Below are positions 1 to 7,678 of a stretch of DNA of 64,000 nucleotides, one piece after another (the stretch's first letter is position 1; each line of letters opens with the position of its first letter). The DNA is from Gemmatimonadota bacterium (GTDB lineage Bacteria; Gemmatimonadota; Gemmatimonadetes; Gemmatimonadales; Gemmatimonadaceae), in contig JACPFW010000044.1 of assembly GCA_016182795.1 (NCBI GenBank), positions 17,270 through 81,269 on the forward strand, given 5' to 3'. The notes under the pieces were generated by a model. The model saw only the letters and a list, made by a program, of their open reading frames with translations. It did no database searches and had not been told where the DNA came from. Position numbers and translations under genes: made by a program.

Positions 1-962
1 ATGGGGACGGGCGCCGGCTGCCCCGTGCGGCGCGCGGTGAGGTACTTCTCGACGGCGATCGCCGCCGTCGTCGCGTCGCCAACCGCGGTGGTGACCTGCC
101 GCGTCAGCTGCACGCGCACATCGCCGGCGGCGAACAACCCCTCGATGGACGTCATCATGTTGGCATCGGTCAGGATGTAGCCGGCGCTGTCGTGCTCGAA
201 GTGGCCGTCGATGACGCCGGTATTCGGACGGAAGCCGACGAAGACGAAGCACCCGGTGGCGGCCAGCTCGCTCGTCACGCCGGTGTGCACATTGCGAATC
301 ACCGCATGCGTCATCAGCCCCTGCGCGTCGCCGTGGATGGACTCCACCACGGTATCGAGCACGGTCTCGATCTTCGCATTCGCGAGCGCGCGCTTCTGCA
401 CGATCTTCGACGCGCGGAACTCGCCGCGCCGGTGCACCAGATAGACCTTGCTGGCATAGCGCGTGAGGAAGTCGGCTTCCTCGAGCGCGGCGTCGCCGCC
501 GCCGACCACCATGATCGTGTGTCCCTTGTAGAACGCGCCGTCGCAGATGGCGCAGTAGCTCACGCCCTTGCCGGCGTACTCGATCTCACCGGGAATGCCC
601 AGCTTCACCGGCGTGCCGCCGGCCGTCACGATCACCGCCGGCGCGCGATACTCATCGCCGCCCTCGGCGGAGACGACGAACGTGCCGTCCGCCTGCTTGG
701 CCACTTTCTCGACAGACACAAACGTGTGCAGGTCCATGCCGAACTTGACGGCATGCGCCTGGAACTTCTCGGCGAGCTCGGAGCCGAGGATGTGCTCGAA
801 GCCCAGGTAGTCTTCGATGACCTCGGTGTTGAGCAGCTCGCCGCCGGGGAGACCGCGCTCGAGGACAGCGGTCTTCAGTTGCGAGCGGCCGGCGTACATG
901 CCGGCGCAGAGGCCCGCGGGCCCCGCGCCAATGATGATGACCTCGTATTCGTGCGTCGCCAC
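1..962 (-). CDS. trxB: Thioredoxin reductase, 3' end cut by window edge
   Basis: NADPH-dependent flavoprotein that reduces thioredoxin in the cytoplasm. From the GTG start at 962 the protein reads with the FAD-binding GAGPAGLCA motif at residues 12-20, the redox-active CAIC (Cys137, Cys140) followed by D, a second dinucleotide fold with VVGGGDAALEEA for NADPH, and the C-terminal FAD motif GLFAAGDVR. About 320 residues are present, close to full family length, but no stop is reached before the window ends. The start is chosen because VATHEYEVIIIGAGPAG begins just before the first beta strand. The gene is transcribed away from the SDR/PHP genes with a 128-bp gap and no clear promoter. Family assignment is secure. 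Confidence 0.95.
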   Translation of the reverse strand, partial: MATHEYEVIIIGAGPAGLCAGMYAGRSQLKTAVLERGLPGGELLNTEVIEDYLGFEHILGSELAEKFQAHAVKFGMDLHTFVSVEKVAKQADGTFVVSAEGGDEYRAPAVIVTAGGTPVKLGIPGEIEYAGKGVSYCAICDGAFYKGHTIMVVGGGDAALEEADFLTRYASKVYLVHRRGEFRASKIVQKRALANAKIETVLDTVVESIHGDAQGLMTHAVIRNVHTGVTSELAATGCFVFVGFRPNTGVIDGHFEHDSAGYILTDANMMTSIEGLFAAGDVRVQLTRQVTTAVGDATTAAIAVEKYLTARRTGQPAPVP

Positions 963-1090
963 GTGTCGTTCCGAATAGGGGAGCGGGGCCGACCTGCCGC
1001 CCCGTGACTCCCTGAAAGATCGCTAGGGCCGCAAGGGGCCTGCAGGGGGTGCGGCCGGGGTGGGCGCCCCCGTTCCGGGCGCGCCGCGAC

Positions 1091-1822
1091 TCAGCGCAGG
1101 CGCCGCCCGCCGTCGACGAAGTGCACCTGGCCGGTCACATACGGCGCCGAGGCGAGGTACACCACGGCCTGCGCGACGTCGTCGGGCGTGCCGAGCCGGC
1201 GCAGCGGCGTTTCGTCCTCAAATCGCTTCCGCGCGGCCGCGGGCCAGCCCTCTGGCGCAAGCACGGCACCCGGCGCCACGGCGTTGACGCGCACGTGGGG
1301 TGCCAACTGGACGGCGAGCTGACGCGTGATGACCTCGATGGCCCCCTTGCTCACCGCATGCGGCACGAGCATCGGCCACGATTCATGCGCCAGGTGGTCG
1401 GCGATGTTCACAATCGCGCCGCCCCGCTCGCCCATTGCGCGCGCGGCGGCCAGCGAAAGGAAGAACGGCGCGCGCGCGTTGAGCGCAAAGGTTTCGTCCC
1501 ACAGCGCCGGCGTCACCTCGTCGAGCGCGATGCGTCGCATCACGGCCGCCGAGTTCACGAGCAGATCGAGCCGTCCAAAGTGCGCGGCGACGTCGCCGAC
1601 GAGCCGGTTTGGCGCATCGGGGTCGACCAGATCGGCGGCGAACGTTGCGGACTCAACGCCCAGGCCGCGCAACGCCGCCGCCGTGCGCCGCGCGCCGTCG
1701 GCCGACGCCCGATGATGCACGGCGACGCGCATTCCCTCGGCGCCAAGCGCCAGCGCGATGGCCTGCCCCACGCGCTGGCCGGCGCCGGTGACCAGCGCCA
1801 CACCGCCGCGCAGCACGCTCAT
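1091..1822 (-). CDS. SDR-family protein, pteridine-reductase-like, catalytic Tyr replaced
   Basis: 243-residue short-chain dehydrogenase/reductase fold. The N-terminal nucleotide motif TGAGQRVGQ is at residues 12-20, and NSA (family NAG/NAA) at 90-92. HHRAS after beta-2 is like the NADPH site of pteridine/dihydromonapterin reductases, and Asp142 sits where those enzymes have Asp. The family Tyr-x3-Lys should fall at 155-159, but the sequence reads H-A-V-S-K, so the catalytic Tyr is His155. It may be inactive or use altered chemistry. The ATG at 1822 overlaps the PHP gene stop (ATGA), so the two are translationally coupled. Substrate is unknown; pteridine is a guess from overall resemblance. 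Confidence 0.85.
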   Translation of the reverse strand: MSVLRGGVALVTGAGQRVGQAIALALGAEGMRVAVHHRASADGARRTAAALRGLGVESATFAADLVDPDAPNRLVGDVAAHFGRLDLLVNSAAVMRRIALDEVTPALWDETFALNARAPFFLSLAAARAMGERGGAIVNIADHLAHESWPMLVPHAVSKGAIEVITRQLAVQLAPHVRVNAVAPGAVLAPEGWPAAARKRFEDETPLRRLGTPDDVAQAVVYLASAPYVTGQVHFVDGGRRLR

Positions 1823-2661
1823 GGTTCGCGCACCGGCACCGCGCGTCGGCGGATCGCCAACCGCTCCTCGTGCCGCTCGAGCCACTCCGACGGCACCTGC
1901 ACCGATCCGAGCACACGCGGACCGCCCATCGCGCCGTGCCAGTCGGAGCCGCCGCTCGGCACGAGGTTGAAGAACTCCACCAGCGCGCCGATGCGCGACT
2001 GGTCCGACGCGCTGTGCCCGGGGTGCCGCACTTCGGCGCCGTCAATGCCGGCGGCGACCATGCGTTCGAAGCGCGCGCGGCGGCCGTCGTCGCCGGGATG
2101 CGCCCAAATGGCGAGGCCGCCGGCCTTGTGCACGAGCGACACGCCGTCCGCCACCTCGAGGCGCGGCTTTTCGACGTAGGCCGGCTTGCCCGCGCCAAGC
2201 CACCGGTCGAAGGCATCGCGCAAGTCGGTCGCCCACCCGCCGCTCACGAGGGCGCGCGCCACGTGCGGACGCCCGACGGCTCCGCCCGCGGCCTCGGTCA
2301 GCACGGCGTCGAGCGTCACCGGCACACCGAGCGCGTTCAGCGCCGACACAATCGCGCCGGCGCGCGTCGTGCGGCCGTCGCGAAAGTCGGCCAGCGCGTC
2401 GGCGATGGCGCGGACGTCGGTGAGATGGAGTCCGAGCAAGTGCACCTCTTCCTTGCCGTCCATCACGCTGAGTTCCACGCCCGGCACCACGCGCACGCCG
2501 AGCGGCTCCGCCGCGGCCATGGCTTCGGGCACGCCGGCAACCGTGTCGTGGTCGGTGAGGGCCACGACATTGAGTCCCGCGCGCGCGGCCGTCTCGACAA
2601 AGAGCGTTGGCGACGCCGTGCCATCGGAGGCCGTGCTGTGGGCGTGCAGGTCGATGCGCAT
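1819..2661 (-). CDS. PHP-domain metal-dependent phosphoesterase (YciV/RNase AM-like)
   Basis: 280-residue PHP domain protein. The start at 2661 gives MRIDLHAHSTASDG, with the first metal-binding HxH at residues 6 and 8. It is followed by LTDHD, GVELS, a GRPHVAR segment, IWAHPG and the C-terminal SDWHG metal ligands, the full PHP set. Family members (TrpH/YciV) hydrolyse 3',5'-nucleotide bisphosphates or trim RNA 5' ends in the cytoplasm; which applies here cannot be read from sequence. It is coupled to the downstream SDR by a 4-bp overlap. A longer reading frame extends upstream, but its added residues are Arg/Pro-rich with no motif. Confidence 0.9.
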   Translation of the reverse strand: MRIDLHAHSTASDGTASPTLFVETAARAGLNVVALTDHDTVAGVPEAMAAAEPLGVRVVPGVELSVMDGKEEVHLLGLHLTDVRAIADALADFRDGRTTRAGAIVSALNALGVPVTLDAVLTEAAGGAVGRPHVARALVSGGWATDLRDAFDRWLGAGKPAYVEKPRLEVADGVSLVHKAGGLAIWAHPGDDGRRARFERMVAAGIDGAEVRHPGHSASDQSRIGALVEFFNLVPSGGSDWHGAMGGPRVLGSVQVPSEWLERHEERLAIRRRAVPVREP

Positions 2662-2722
2662 CGCGCCTCCGGCGGCGGAGGGTGTGGGCGTCGTCACGCG
2701 CCGGCCCCGGGGACGCGCGGCG

Positions 2723-2986
2723 TCATTCGGGGAGATCCATCTGCGTGTAGATGCGCCCCGGGTCGAGCGGCGGTTCCGGCGCGGTGGCGTGCGCGCGCTT
2801 GAGCGTGTCGACATCGCGTGCTTCGGTGAACTCCATGAACGCGCCGGCGAGGGCCGCTTCCTCGAAAAGCCAGAACTGGCACCCCGCCCCCGTGTAGTGG
2901 AGCTCGCGTGCCTTCGCGCGCTCGAGAAACTTCGCGCGTTCGCCCGGAGGGACTACGGTGCGTTGCATGCTCAAGGCACGGGGCAT
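2723..2986 (-). CDS. Small conserved-looking hypothetical protein
   Basis: 87 residues, no family recognised. The body is rich in acidic and aromatic residues (a WLFEEAALAGAFMEF stretch), compatible with a small alpha/beta fold, and there is no signal peptide or membrane segment. Two starts are possible, ATG at 2986 or ATG at 2968 (MQRTVV); neither has a clear Shine-Dalgarno. It lies downstream of the E2 gene hairpin and 60 bp upstream of the PHP gene on the same strand, so it could head that small operon. Codon use is like its neighbours. Confidence 0.6.
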   Translation of the reverse strand: MPRALSMQRTVVPPGERAKFLERAKARELHYTGAGCQFWLFEEAALAGAFMEFTEARDVDTLKRAHATAPEPPLDPGRIYTQMDLPE

Positions 2987-3026
2987 CGGTGGGGGGGCGA
3001 GGGGCGAAATGCAGAAGTGGCCGTCA

Positions 3027-3051
3027 GCGGCGTCCGACGCGCGGACGCCGC
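3027..3051 (-). terminator. GC-rich stem-loop after E2 gene
   Basis: A perfect 9-bp inverted repeat (GCGGCGTCC / GGACGCCGC) with a 7-nt loop starts 10 nt after the E2 stop codon. It lacks a U-tract on the minus strand, so intrinsic termination is only possible, not certain. Confidence 0.45.
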
Positions 3052-3061
3052 ACGGCCGCGG

Positions 3062-4393
3062 CTAGAATCCCTGATCAGGCACGGTCTCCAGCGTCTTGCG
3101 CAGGTCAGCCATGAAGCGGTCCGCGTCGGCGCCGTCCACGACCTTGTGATCGAACGAGTACGAGAAGTAGGCGCACGTGCGGATCGCGATCGTGTCTTCG
3201 CCGTCAGGTCCGGCCACCACCTTGGGTCGCTTTTCAATGGCGCCCAGCCCCAGGATGGCGGTCGTGCCCACCGGGATGATTGGCGTGCCGAAGATCGAAC
3301 CGAAGGTGCCGTAGTTGCTGATCGTGAACGTCGCGTCCTGCACCTCGGCGGGATTGAGCCGCTTGGTGCGGGCGCGCAGCGCCAGGTCGTTGGACGCCTT
3401 GGTGAGCCCCGAGAGCGAGAGGTCTTCGGCGTTCTTGATGACCGGCACGATGAGCCCCGTGGGCTCGAGCGCCACGGCAATGCCGATGTTGTACCGCTTG
3501 CGGTAGATGATGTCGCCGCCGCTGACCACCGCGTTCATGATCGGATGTCGCTTGAGCGTCGCCACCACCGCGTGGATGATGAACGGCAGGTAGCTGAGCT
3601 TCTGGCCGGTGGCGGCCTCGAACTCGGCACGCAGCTTGGCTCGCACACGCGCGAGCCGCGTGAGGTCGACCTCATGCACGGTGGTGACGTGCGTGGCCAC
3701 GCGGATGGCGAGCGCCATATGGTCGGACGTCAGCCGACGGATCTTGCTCATCGGCTCCACAACGTCGCCCGGCCACGGGGTGGCGAGCGGCGCCTGCGCA
3801 TGCGAATCCGGCACCAGCAGCGTGGCGGGTGGCGCCGATGGGGCTGGCGCCATCGTCGGGGCGCCGCCGTTGTCGAGGTAGGCGACGAGGTCCTTCTTCG
3901 TGACGCGGCCGGCGATCCCCGATCCACTGAGCGCGGCGATCTCAACGCCGTGCTCGGCGGCCATGCGGCGCACTAACGGTGAGGAGCGCGTGCGAACGCG
4001 CTCCTCAAACGAGTGCGGAAGTGGCGCCTTTGGTGCAACGGGCAGCGCAGCTGGGGCCGGGCGGGCCGGCGCGGTCGGCGTCGGCGCGACGGCCACGGCG
4101 GGTGCGGCGGGCGCCGCAGGCGCGGCGGGGGCCACCGTTGCCGACGCGATCGACGCCCCCTTCTCGGTCTCGATGCGCGCCACCACCGTCTCCACGGCGA
4201 CGGTCTGGCCCTCGGCCACGAGAATCTCGGCGAGCACACCACTGATGGGAGACGGAATCTCGGCGTCCACCTTGTCGGTGGAGATCTCGAAGATCGGCTC
4301 GTCGCGCTTCACCTCGTCGCCGACCTTCTTGAGCCACCGCGAGAGCGTGCCCTCGGCGATCGACTCCCCCATCTGGGGCATTGCGACATCCAT
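3062..4393 (-). CDS. Dihydrolipoamide acyltransferase (E2) of a 2-oxo-acid dehydrogenase
   Basis: 443-residue E2 component. An N-terminal lipoyl domain has STDKVDAE with the lipoylated Lys41. Next come an Ala/Pro linker (about 85-140), a peripheral subunit-binding domain (RSSPLVRRMAAEHG ... GRVTKKDL), a second short linker and the catalytic acyltransferase domain ending in SFDHKVVDGADADRF, where the His-x3-Asp-Gly active site sits. The start at 4393 begins exactly at the lipoyl domain. E1 and E3 are not in the window, so succinyl-, pyruvate- or branched-chain specificity cannot be fixed; the domain layout is nearest succinyl/branched-chain E2 proteins. It is the last gene of a minus-strand run. 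Confidence 0.93.
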   Translation of the reverse strand: MDVAMPQMGESIAEGTLSRWLKKVGDEVKRDEPIFEISTDKVDAEIPSPISGVLAEILVAEGQTVAVETVVARIETEKGASIASATVAPAAPAAPAAPAVAVAPTPTAPARPAPAALPVAPKAPLPHSFEERVRTRSSPLVRRMAAEHGVEIAALSGSGIAGRVTKKDLVAYLDNGGAPTMAPAPSAPPATLLVPDSHAQAPLATPWPGDVVEPMSKIRRLTSDHMALAIRVATHVTTVHEVDLTRLARVRAKLRAEFEAATGQKLSYLPFIIHAVVATLKRHPIMNAVVSGGDIIYRKRYNIGIAVALEPTGLIVPVIKNAEDLSLSGLTKASNDLALRARTKRLNPAEVQDATFTISNYGTFGSIFGTPIIPVGTTAILGLGAIEKRPKVVAGPDGEDTIAIRTCAYFSYSFDHKVVDGADADRFMADLRKTLETVPDQGF

Positions 4394-4413
4394 ACGGGCC
4401 AAGGGGGCCTCCT

Positions 4414-4692
4414 CTATTGGTCCGAACGCTTCGGCGTGCGAAGCGCCCACATCACTAACCACGGAAGGGTGACCGCGCCAAGGGCCGCGCCCACCAGCAT
4501 GTATTCCAGCCAGTTGCACGTCGGCACGCCATCACACGCCGGCGCGCGCGTCACGTACGCCACAATCTTGGAGACAAACACCGCGATCATGCCACCCGAG
4601 AAGAACCCGAGCGGCACCATAAAACATCCAATGGCCGCCGTGCGCGACCACGGCGCGCCCTTCTTCGGCGGCGCGTCGGGAGCTTCCTGCAT
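4414..4692 (-). CDS. Small two-helix membrane protein, unknown
   Basis: 92 residues with two predicted membrane helices (about 20-47 and 66-85) and a short loop containing two Cys (CDGVPTC) between them. A good ribosome site (GGGAGGT) lies 7 nt upstream of the ATG. It ends 20 bp before the E2 gene, so the two are probably co-transcribed. No family recognised. Confidence 0.7.
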   Translation of the reverse strand: MQEAPDAPPKKGAPWSRTAAIGCFMVPLGFFSGGMIAVFVSKIVAYVTRAPACDGVPTCNWLEYMLVGAALGAVTLPWLVMWALRTPKRSDQ

Positions 4693-4740
4693 ACTAGCGA
4701 CCTCCCCGGCGCGCCGGGGGTGTGGCGTGGCCGGCCATGC

Positions 4741-5052
4741 CTAGAACGACGAGATCAACTCGTACCGCGCATCGGTCTGGCGGTGCAGCTGGACGAAGAA
4801 CTTCTTGACGTTGCGATCCAGCCGGCTCTCGCCGATCTGGTCGGTGTTCGCCTCGACGAAGGTGTAGTGCCCGCCTTCCATCTTCACGGAGAGGCTGAGC
4901 GTGGCCGGCACCTCGGGCGTGCCGACGACGCCCTGGTACGTGCGCGACCGGGCAGTCGTGTGCGTGAGCTTGAGGCCGATCGTCGGGAAGAATGCGTCGG
5001 CCTCAGCCAGAACAGTGTCGGGGGCTACGGAGGTGCGGTGAAAGAGCTTCAT
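4741..5052 (-). CDS. Hypothetical protein, 103 aa
   Basis: Small soluble protein without signal peptide or membrane helix. Alternating hydrophobic/charged segments suggest a compact alpha/beta fold (SRTYQGVVG, ATLSLSVKMEGGHYTFVEA, then a charged helix). It follows the lipoprotein gene by 6 bp in the inositol-synthase run. No family recognised; the tight spacing and neighbour-like codon use support a real gene. Confidence 0.7.
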   Translation of the reverse strand: MKLFHRTSVAPDTVLAEADAFFPTIGLKLTHTTARSRTYQGVVGTPEVPATLSLSVKMEGGHYTFVEANTDQIGESRLDRNVKKFFVQLHRQTDARYELISSF

Positions 5053-5058
5053 GGTGCC

Positions 5059-5520
5059 TCAAGGCTTGACGGGCGTGGACGGCGTGGCGCTCGGGCCGAA
5101 GTCCTCACCCACGTAGACGGTTTGCCGCCAGTCTTCAACGGTCTTCTGCAAGAGCTGCGTGGAGTCGCGCCGGAACTGTATGCCGAGGGCCCATTCTCCG
5201 GCCGCCGGAAACATCAGCGTGGCGTGGTACGTGCCGACTTCGGGTCCGTACTTGAACCCGTCCCACTTGGTGATGCCATCGGCATTCGTAACGTAGATGC
5301 GTCCCTGCCCGTCGGCGATGGGTTCCTTGGTCTTCTTGTCACGGACGACGATCGTGTAGTGGATCGGGTCCAGCGAGACGGGCGGGGTCACGTCGCTCCA
5401 GGCCCGGATCTCGAAGTCCTGCGTCCACAGGCGGATGTCCGTGTTCGGCCGGTCGGGCGGCGAACAGGCGGCCGTCGCGGCGGCAAGTCCGATCAGGGCG
5501 AAGCGACGCAGGGGAGTCAT
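5059..5520 (-). CDS. Putative lipoprotein with FixH/YtkA-like beta domain
   Basis: 153 residues. A short positively charged N-terminus and hydrophobic stretch end in a lipobox-like ATAAC at residues 15-19, so it is probably lipid-anchored. The mature part (PIHYTIVVRDKKTKEPIADG ... GTYHATLMFPAAGEW) has the rhythm of an Ig-like YtkA/FixH beta-sandwich; this is a resemblance, not a firm match. It overlaps the 3' end of the inositol phosphate synthase gene by 4 bp (ATGA), indicating translational coupling. Confidence 0.75.
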   Translation of the reverse strand: MTPLRRFALIGLAAATAACSPPDRPNTDIRLWTQDFEIRAWSDVTPPVSLDPIHYTIVVRDKKTKEPIADGQGRIYVTNADGITKWDGFKYGPEVGTYHATLMFPAAGEWALGIQFRRDSTQLLQKTVEDWRQTVYVGEDFGPSATPSTPVKP

Positions 5521-6833
5521 GGATAGTACTCGAGCCCGAGGTGAGTGATCTGCTCCTCCCCCATCAGGTGGCGGAGCGTGTTCTTCAGCTTGGTCTGCTG
5601 AATGAAAAGATCATGCTCCGGATGCAGGCCCGCACCAGCCATCGGCGACTTGTAATAGAAGCTTAACCATTCCTGAATCCCCTTCATACCCGCGCGATGC
5701 GCGAGGTCGCTGAACAGCGCGAGGTCGAGCACGATGGGGGCGGCGAGGATGGAATCGCGGCAGAGGAAGTTGACCTTGATCTGCATCGGATACCCCATCC
5801 ACCCGACGATGTCGATGTTGTCCCACCCTTCCTTGTTGTCGCCGCGCGGCGGGTAGTAGTTGATGCGCACGACGTGCGAGAATCCCTCGTACAGGTCGGG
5901 GTACATCTCGGGCTGCAAGATCGTGTGGAGGACGCTCAGCTTCGACGCCTCCTTGGTCTTGAACGACGCCGGATCGTCGAGCACCTCGCCGTCGCGGTTG
6001 CCCAGGATGTTGGTGGAGTACCAGCCGGCGAGGCCGAGCATGCGCGCCTTGAGCGCCGGCGCGATGACCGTCTTCATCCACGTCTGGCCGGTCTTGAAGT
6101 CCTTGCCGGAAATCGGCACGCCTTCGCGCAGGGCGAGCGCCTGCAGGGCCGGCGTGTCGACCGCCAGGTTGGGCGCGCCGTTGTTGTACGGCACGCCTTC
6201 CATGATGCAGGCCCACGCGTAGAGCATGGACGGTGCGATGTCGGGGTGGTTGTCGGCCATCCCCTTCTCGAACGACTCGATGGTAGCGTGCACCGCCGAC
6301 GGCTCAATGAAGATCTCCGTGGAGCCGCACCACACGGCGACGAGCCGGTCGCACTTGTGCTGCGCCTTGAAGTTCCGAATGTCCTGCCGCAGCTGCTCGG
6401 CGAGGTCGCGCTTGTTCTTGCCGGTCTTCACGTGCGTGCCGTGGATGCGCGTCACGTAGTGCTGGTCGAAGACGGCCGGCATCGGCTTGATGGACTGCAG
6501 GAACTCCTTGAGCGGCTCGAGGTGCGCGTCCTCGAGCACGCCGGCGTTCTTGGCCGAGGCATACGCATCGTCGGGGATCGGGTCCCACGCGCCAAAGACG
6601 ATGTCGTCGAGTCCGGCCAACGGCACGAAATCGCGAATGAGCGGCGAGCGCTTCTGAGTGCGCTGCCCAAGACGGATGGTGCTCATCTGCGTGAGCGAGC
6701 CGATGGGCTTGCTCAGGCCGCGGCGAATGCTCTCGACGCCGGCGATGAACGTGGTGGCGACGGCGCCGAGGCCGGGCGTAAGGATTCCGAGTCGGCCAGT
6801 GGCCGGGCGAATGGAGTCGGGGGAGGGAGTCAC
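5517..6833 (-). CDS. ino1: Inositol-3-phosphate synthase
   Basis: 438 residues, full length for the bacterial/archaeal enzyme that converts glucose 6-phosphate to 1D-myo-inositol 3-phosphate with NAD. Visible are the N-terminal Rossmann start (GRLGILTPGLGAVATT), the central WCGSTEIF, NGAPNLAVDTPALQALA, SGKDFKTGQTWMKT (the hallmark GxDxKTGQT segment) and GWYSTNILGNRDG. The GTG start at 6833 overlaps the stop of the phosphatidyltransferase gene (GTGA). The pairing suggests that the inositol phosphate goes into a phospholipid head group. Confidence 0.95.
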   Translation of the reverse strand: MTPSPDSIRPATGRLGILTPGLGAVATTFIAGVESIRRGLSKPIGSLTQMSTIRLGQRTQKRSPLIRDFVPLAGLDDIVFGAWDPIPDDAYASAKNAGVLEDAHLEPLKEFLQSIKPMPAVFDQHYVTRIHGTHVKTGKNKRDLAEQLRQDIRNFKAQHKCDRLVAVWCGSTEIFIEPSAVHATIESFEKGMADNHPDIAPSMLYAWACIMEGVPYNNGAPNLAVDTPALQALALREGVPISGKDFKTGQTWMKTVIAPALKARMLGLAGWYSTNILGNRDGEVLDDPASFKTKEASKLSVLHTILQPEMYPDLYEGFSHVVRINYYPPRGDNKEGWDNIDIVGWMGYPMQIKVNFLCRDSILAAPIVLDLALFSDLAHRAGMKGIQEWLSFYYKSPMAGAGLHPEHDLFIQQTKLKNTLRHLMGEEQITHLGLEYYP

Positions 6834-7525
6834 GATGTTTCCGATTGAGAATCGATATCAAGCCGCGCAACCACCGGCTCTGAGCCGGTGGTCGGCGGCG
6901 GCGAAGCCGCGGGCTGCGTTGCCCAGCGAACATGCGCGATGCGCTGCACGGCGGTCACCAGGGCGGTGGCCGAGAGTACAGACAGGACGAACCGCAGCAC
7001 CAAGCCGTCGAGCGCCAGCCCAAACAAGGCCTGCGGCGCGGCGAGCAGGGTGATACGCTCGGCGCGCTCCATCATCCCGACGCCTTTCATCGTGATGCCG
7101 AGCGCCTCGGCTCGGGAGCGCGCGTACGAAACCGTAAACGTCGAGATCAAGCCGAGCAGGCCGACGGCCACCATCGGGAGCGAGCGATGCCACGGATCGG
7201 CGGCGAAGAAGAAGATCAGTCCGCCAAAGAGAAATCCGTCAGCCACGCGGTCGAGCGTGGAATCGTAGAACGCGCCGAAGACTGTACTCTGCCCCGTGCG
7301 CCGAGCGACGGCTCCATCGGCGAGATCAAAGACCGCGGTGATGCCGAGCACCCAGCCGCCAATGCTGATGTGCCCCGCGCCAAACGCGATGCCGGCCGTG
7401 CAGGTGCAGAGCGTGCCAAGCGTCGTGAGCGCGTTGGGACTGACGCGACGCCGGACGAGGAGGCCAATGAATGGCTCCACCACCCGCAGATAACCGGCCA
7501 CGATCGAATCCCAGAGCGAACGCAT
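6830..7525 (-). CDS. CDP-alcohol phosphatidyltransferase, probable phosphatidylinositol-phosphate synthase
   Basis: 231-residue integral membrane enzyme with several helices. The family signature D-G-x2-A-R-x8-G-x3-D-x3-D is complete: DLADGAVARR, then GAFYDSTLDR. It transfers a phosphatidyl group from CDP-diacylglycerol to an alcohol. Coupling to ino1 by a 4-bp overlap points to inositol 3-phosphate as acceptor; PGP synthase cannot be excluded. The ATG at 7525 is preferred over an upstream TTG at 7606. A promoter at 7638-7610 would start the transcript near 7603, leaving a leader of about 78 nt and placing the TTG upstream of the message. Confidence 0.88.
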   Translation of the reverse strand: MRSLWDSIVAGYLRVVEPFIGLLVRRRVSPNALTTLGTLCTCTAGIAFGAGHISIGGWVLGITAVFDLADGAVARRTGQSTVFGAFYDSTLDRVADGFLFGGLIFFFAADPWHRSLPMVAVGLLGLISTFTVSYARSRAEALGITMKGVGMMERAERITLLAAPQALFGLALDGLVLRFVLSVLSATALVTAVQRIAHVRWATQPAASPPPTTGSEPVVARLDIDSQSETS

Positions 7526-7609
7526 CAAATAGTGGGGTGGGCGCAGCAGTCGCAACGCGGAACTCCGCGTTGACCACGCCGCGCGGTGCTTCAGAACGGC
7601 AATCAAATG

Positions 7610-7638
7610 ATTGTAAGTCGCGGCGACCGAGGTATCAA
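7610..7638 (-). promoter_or_regulatory. Sigma-70-type promoter of the inositol lipid operon
   Basis: On the minus strand, -35 TTGATA (7638-7633) and -10 TACAAT (7615-7610) are separated by exactly 17 nt; each matches the consensus at 5 of 6 positions. The -10 overlaps a 6-bp inverted repeat CAATCA/TGATTG (7600-7613) that could be an operator. Confidence 0.65.
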
Positions 7639-7678
7639 CCGAGCGCGGGGGATTGCGCCCGGCCGAAGCACCTGTACG

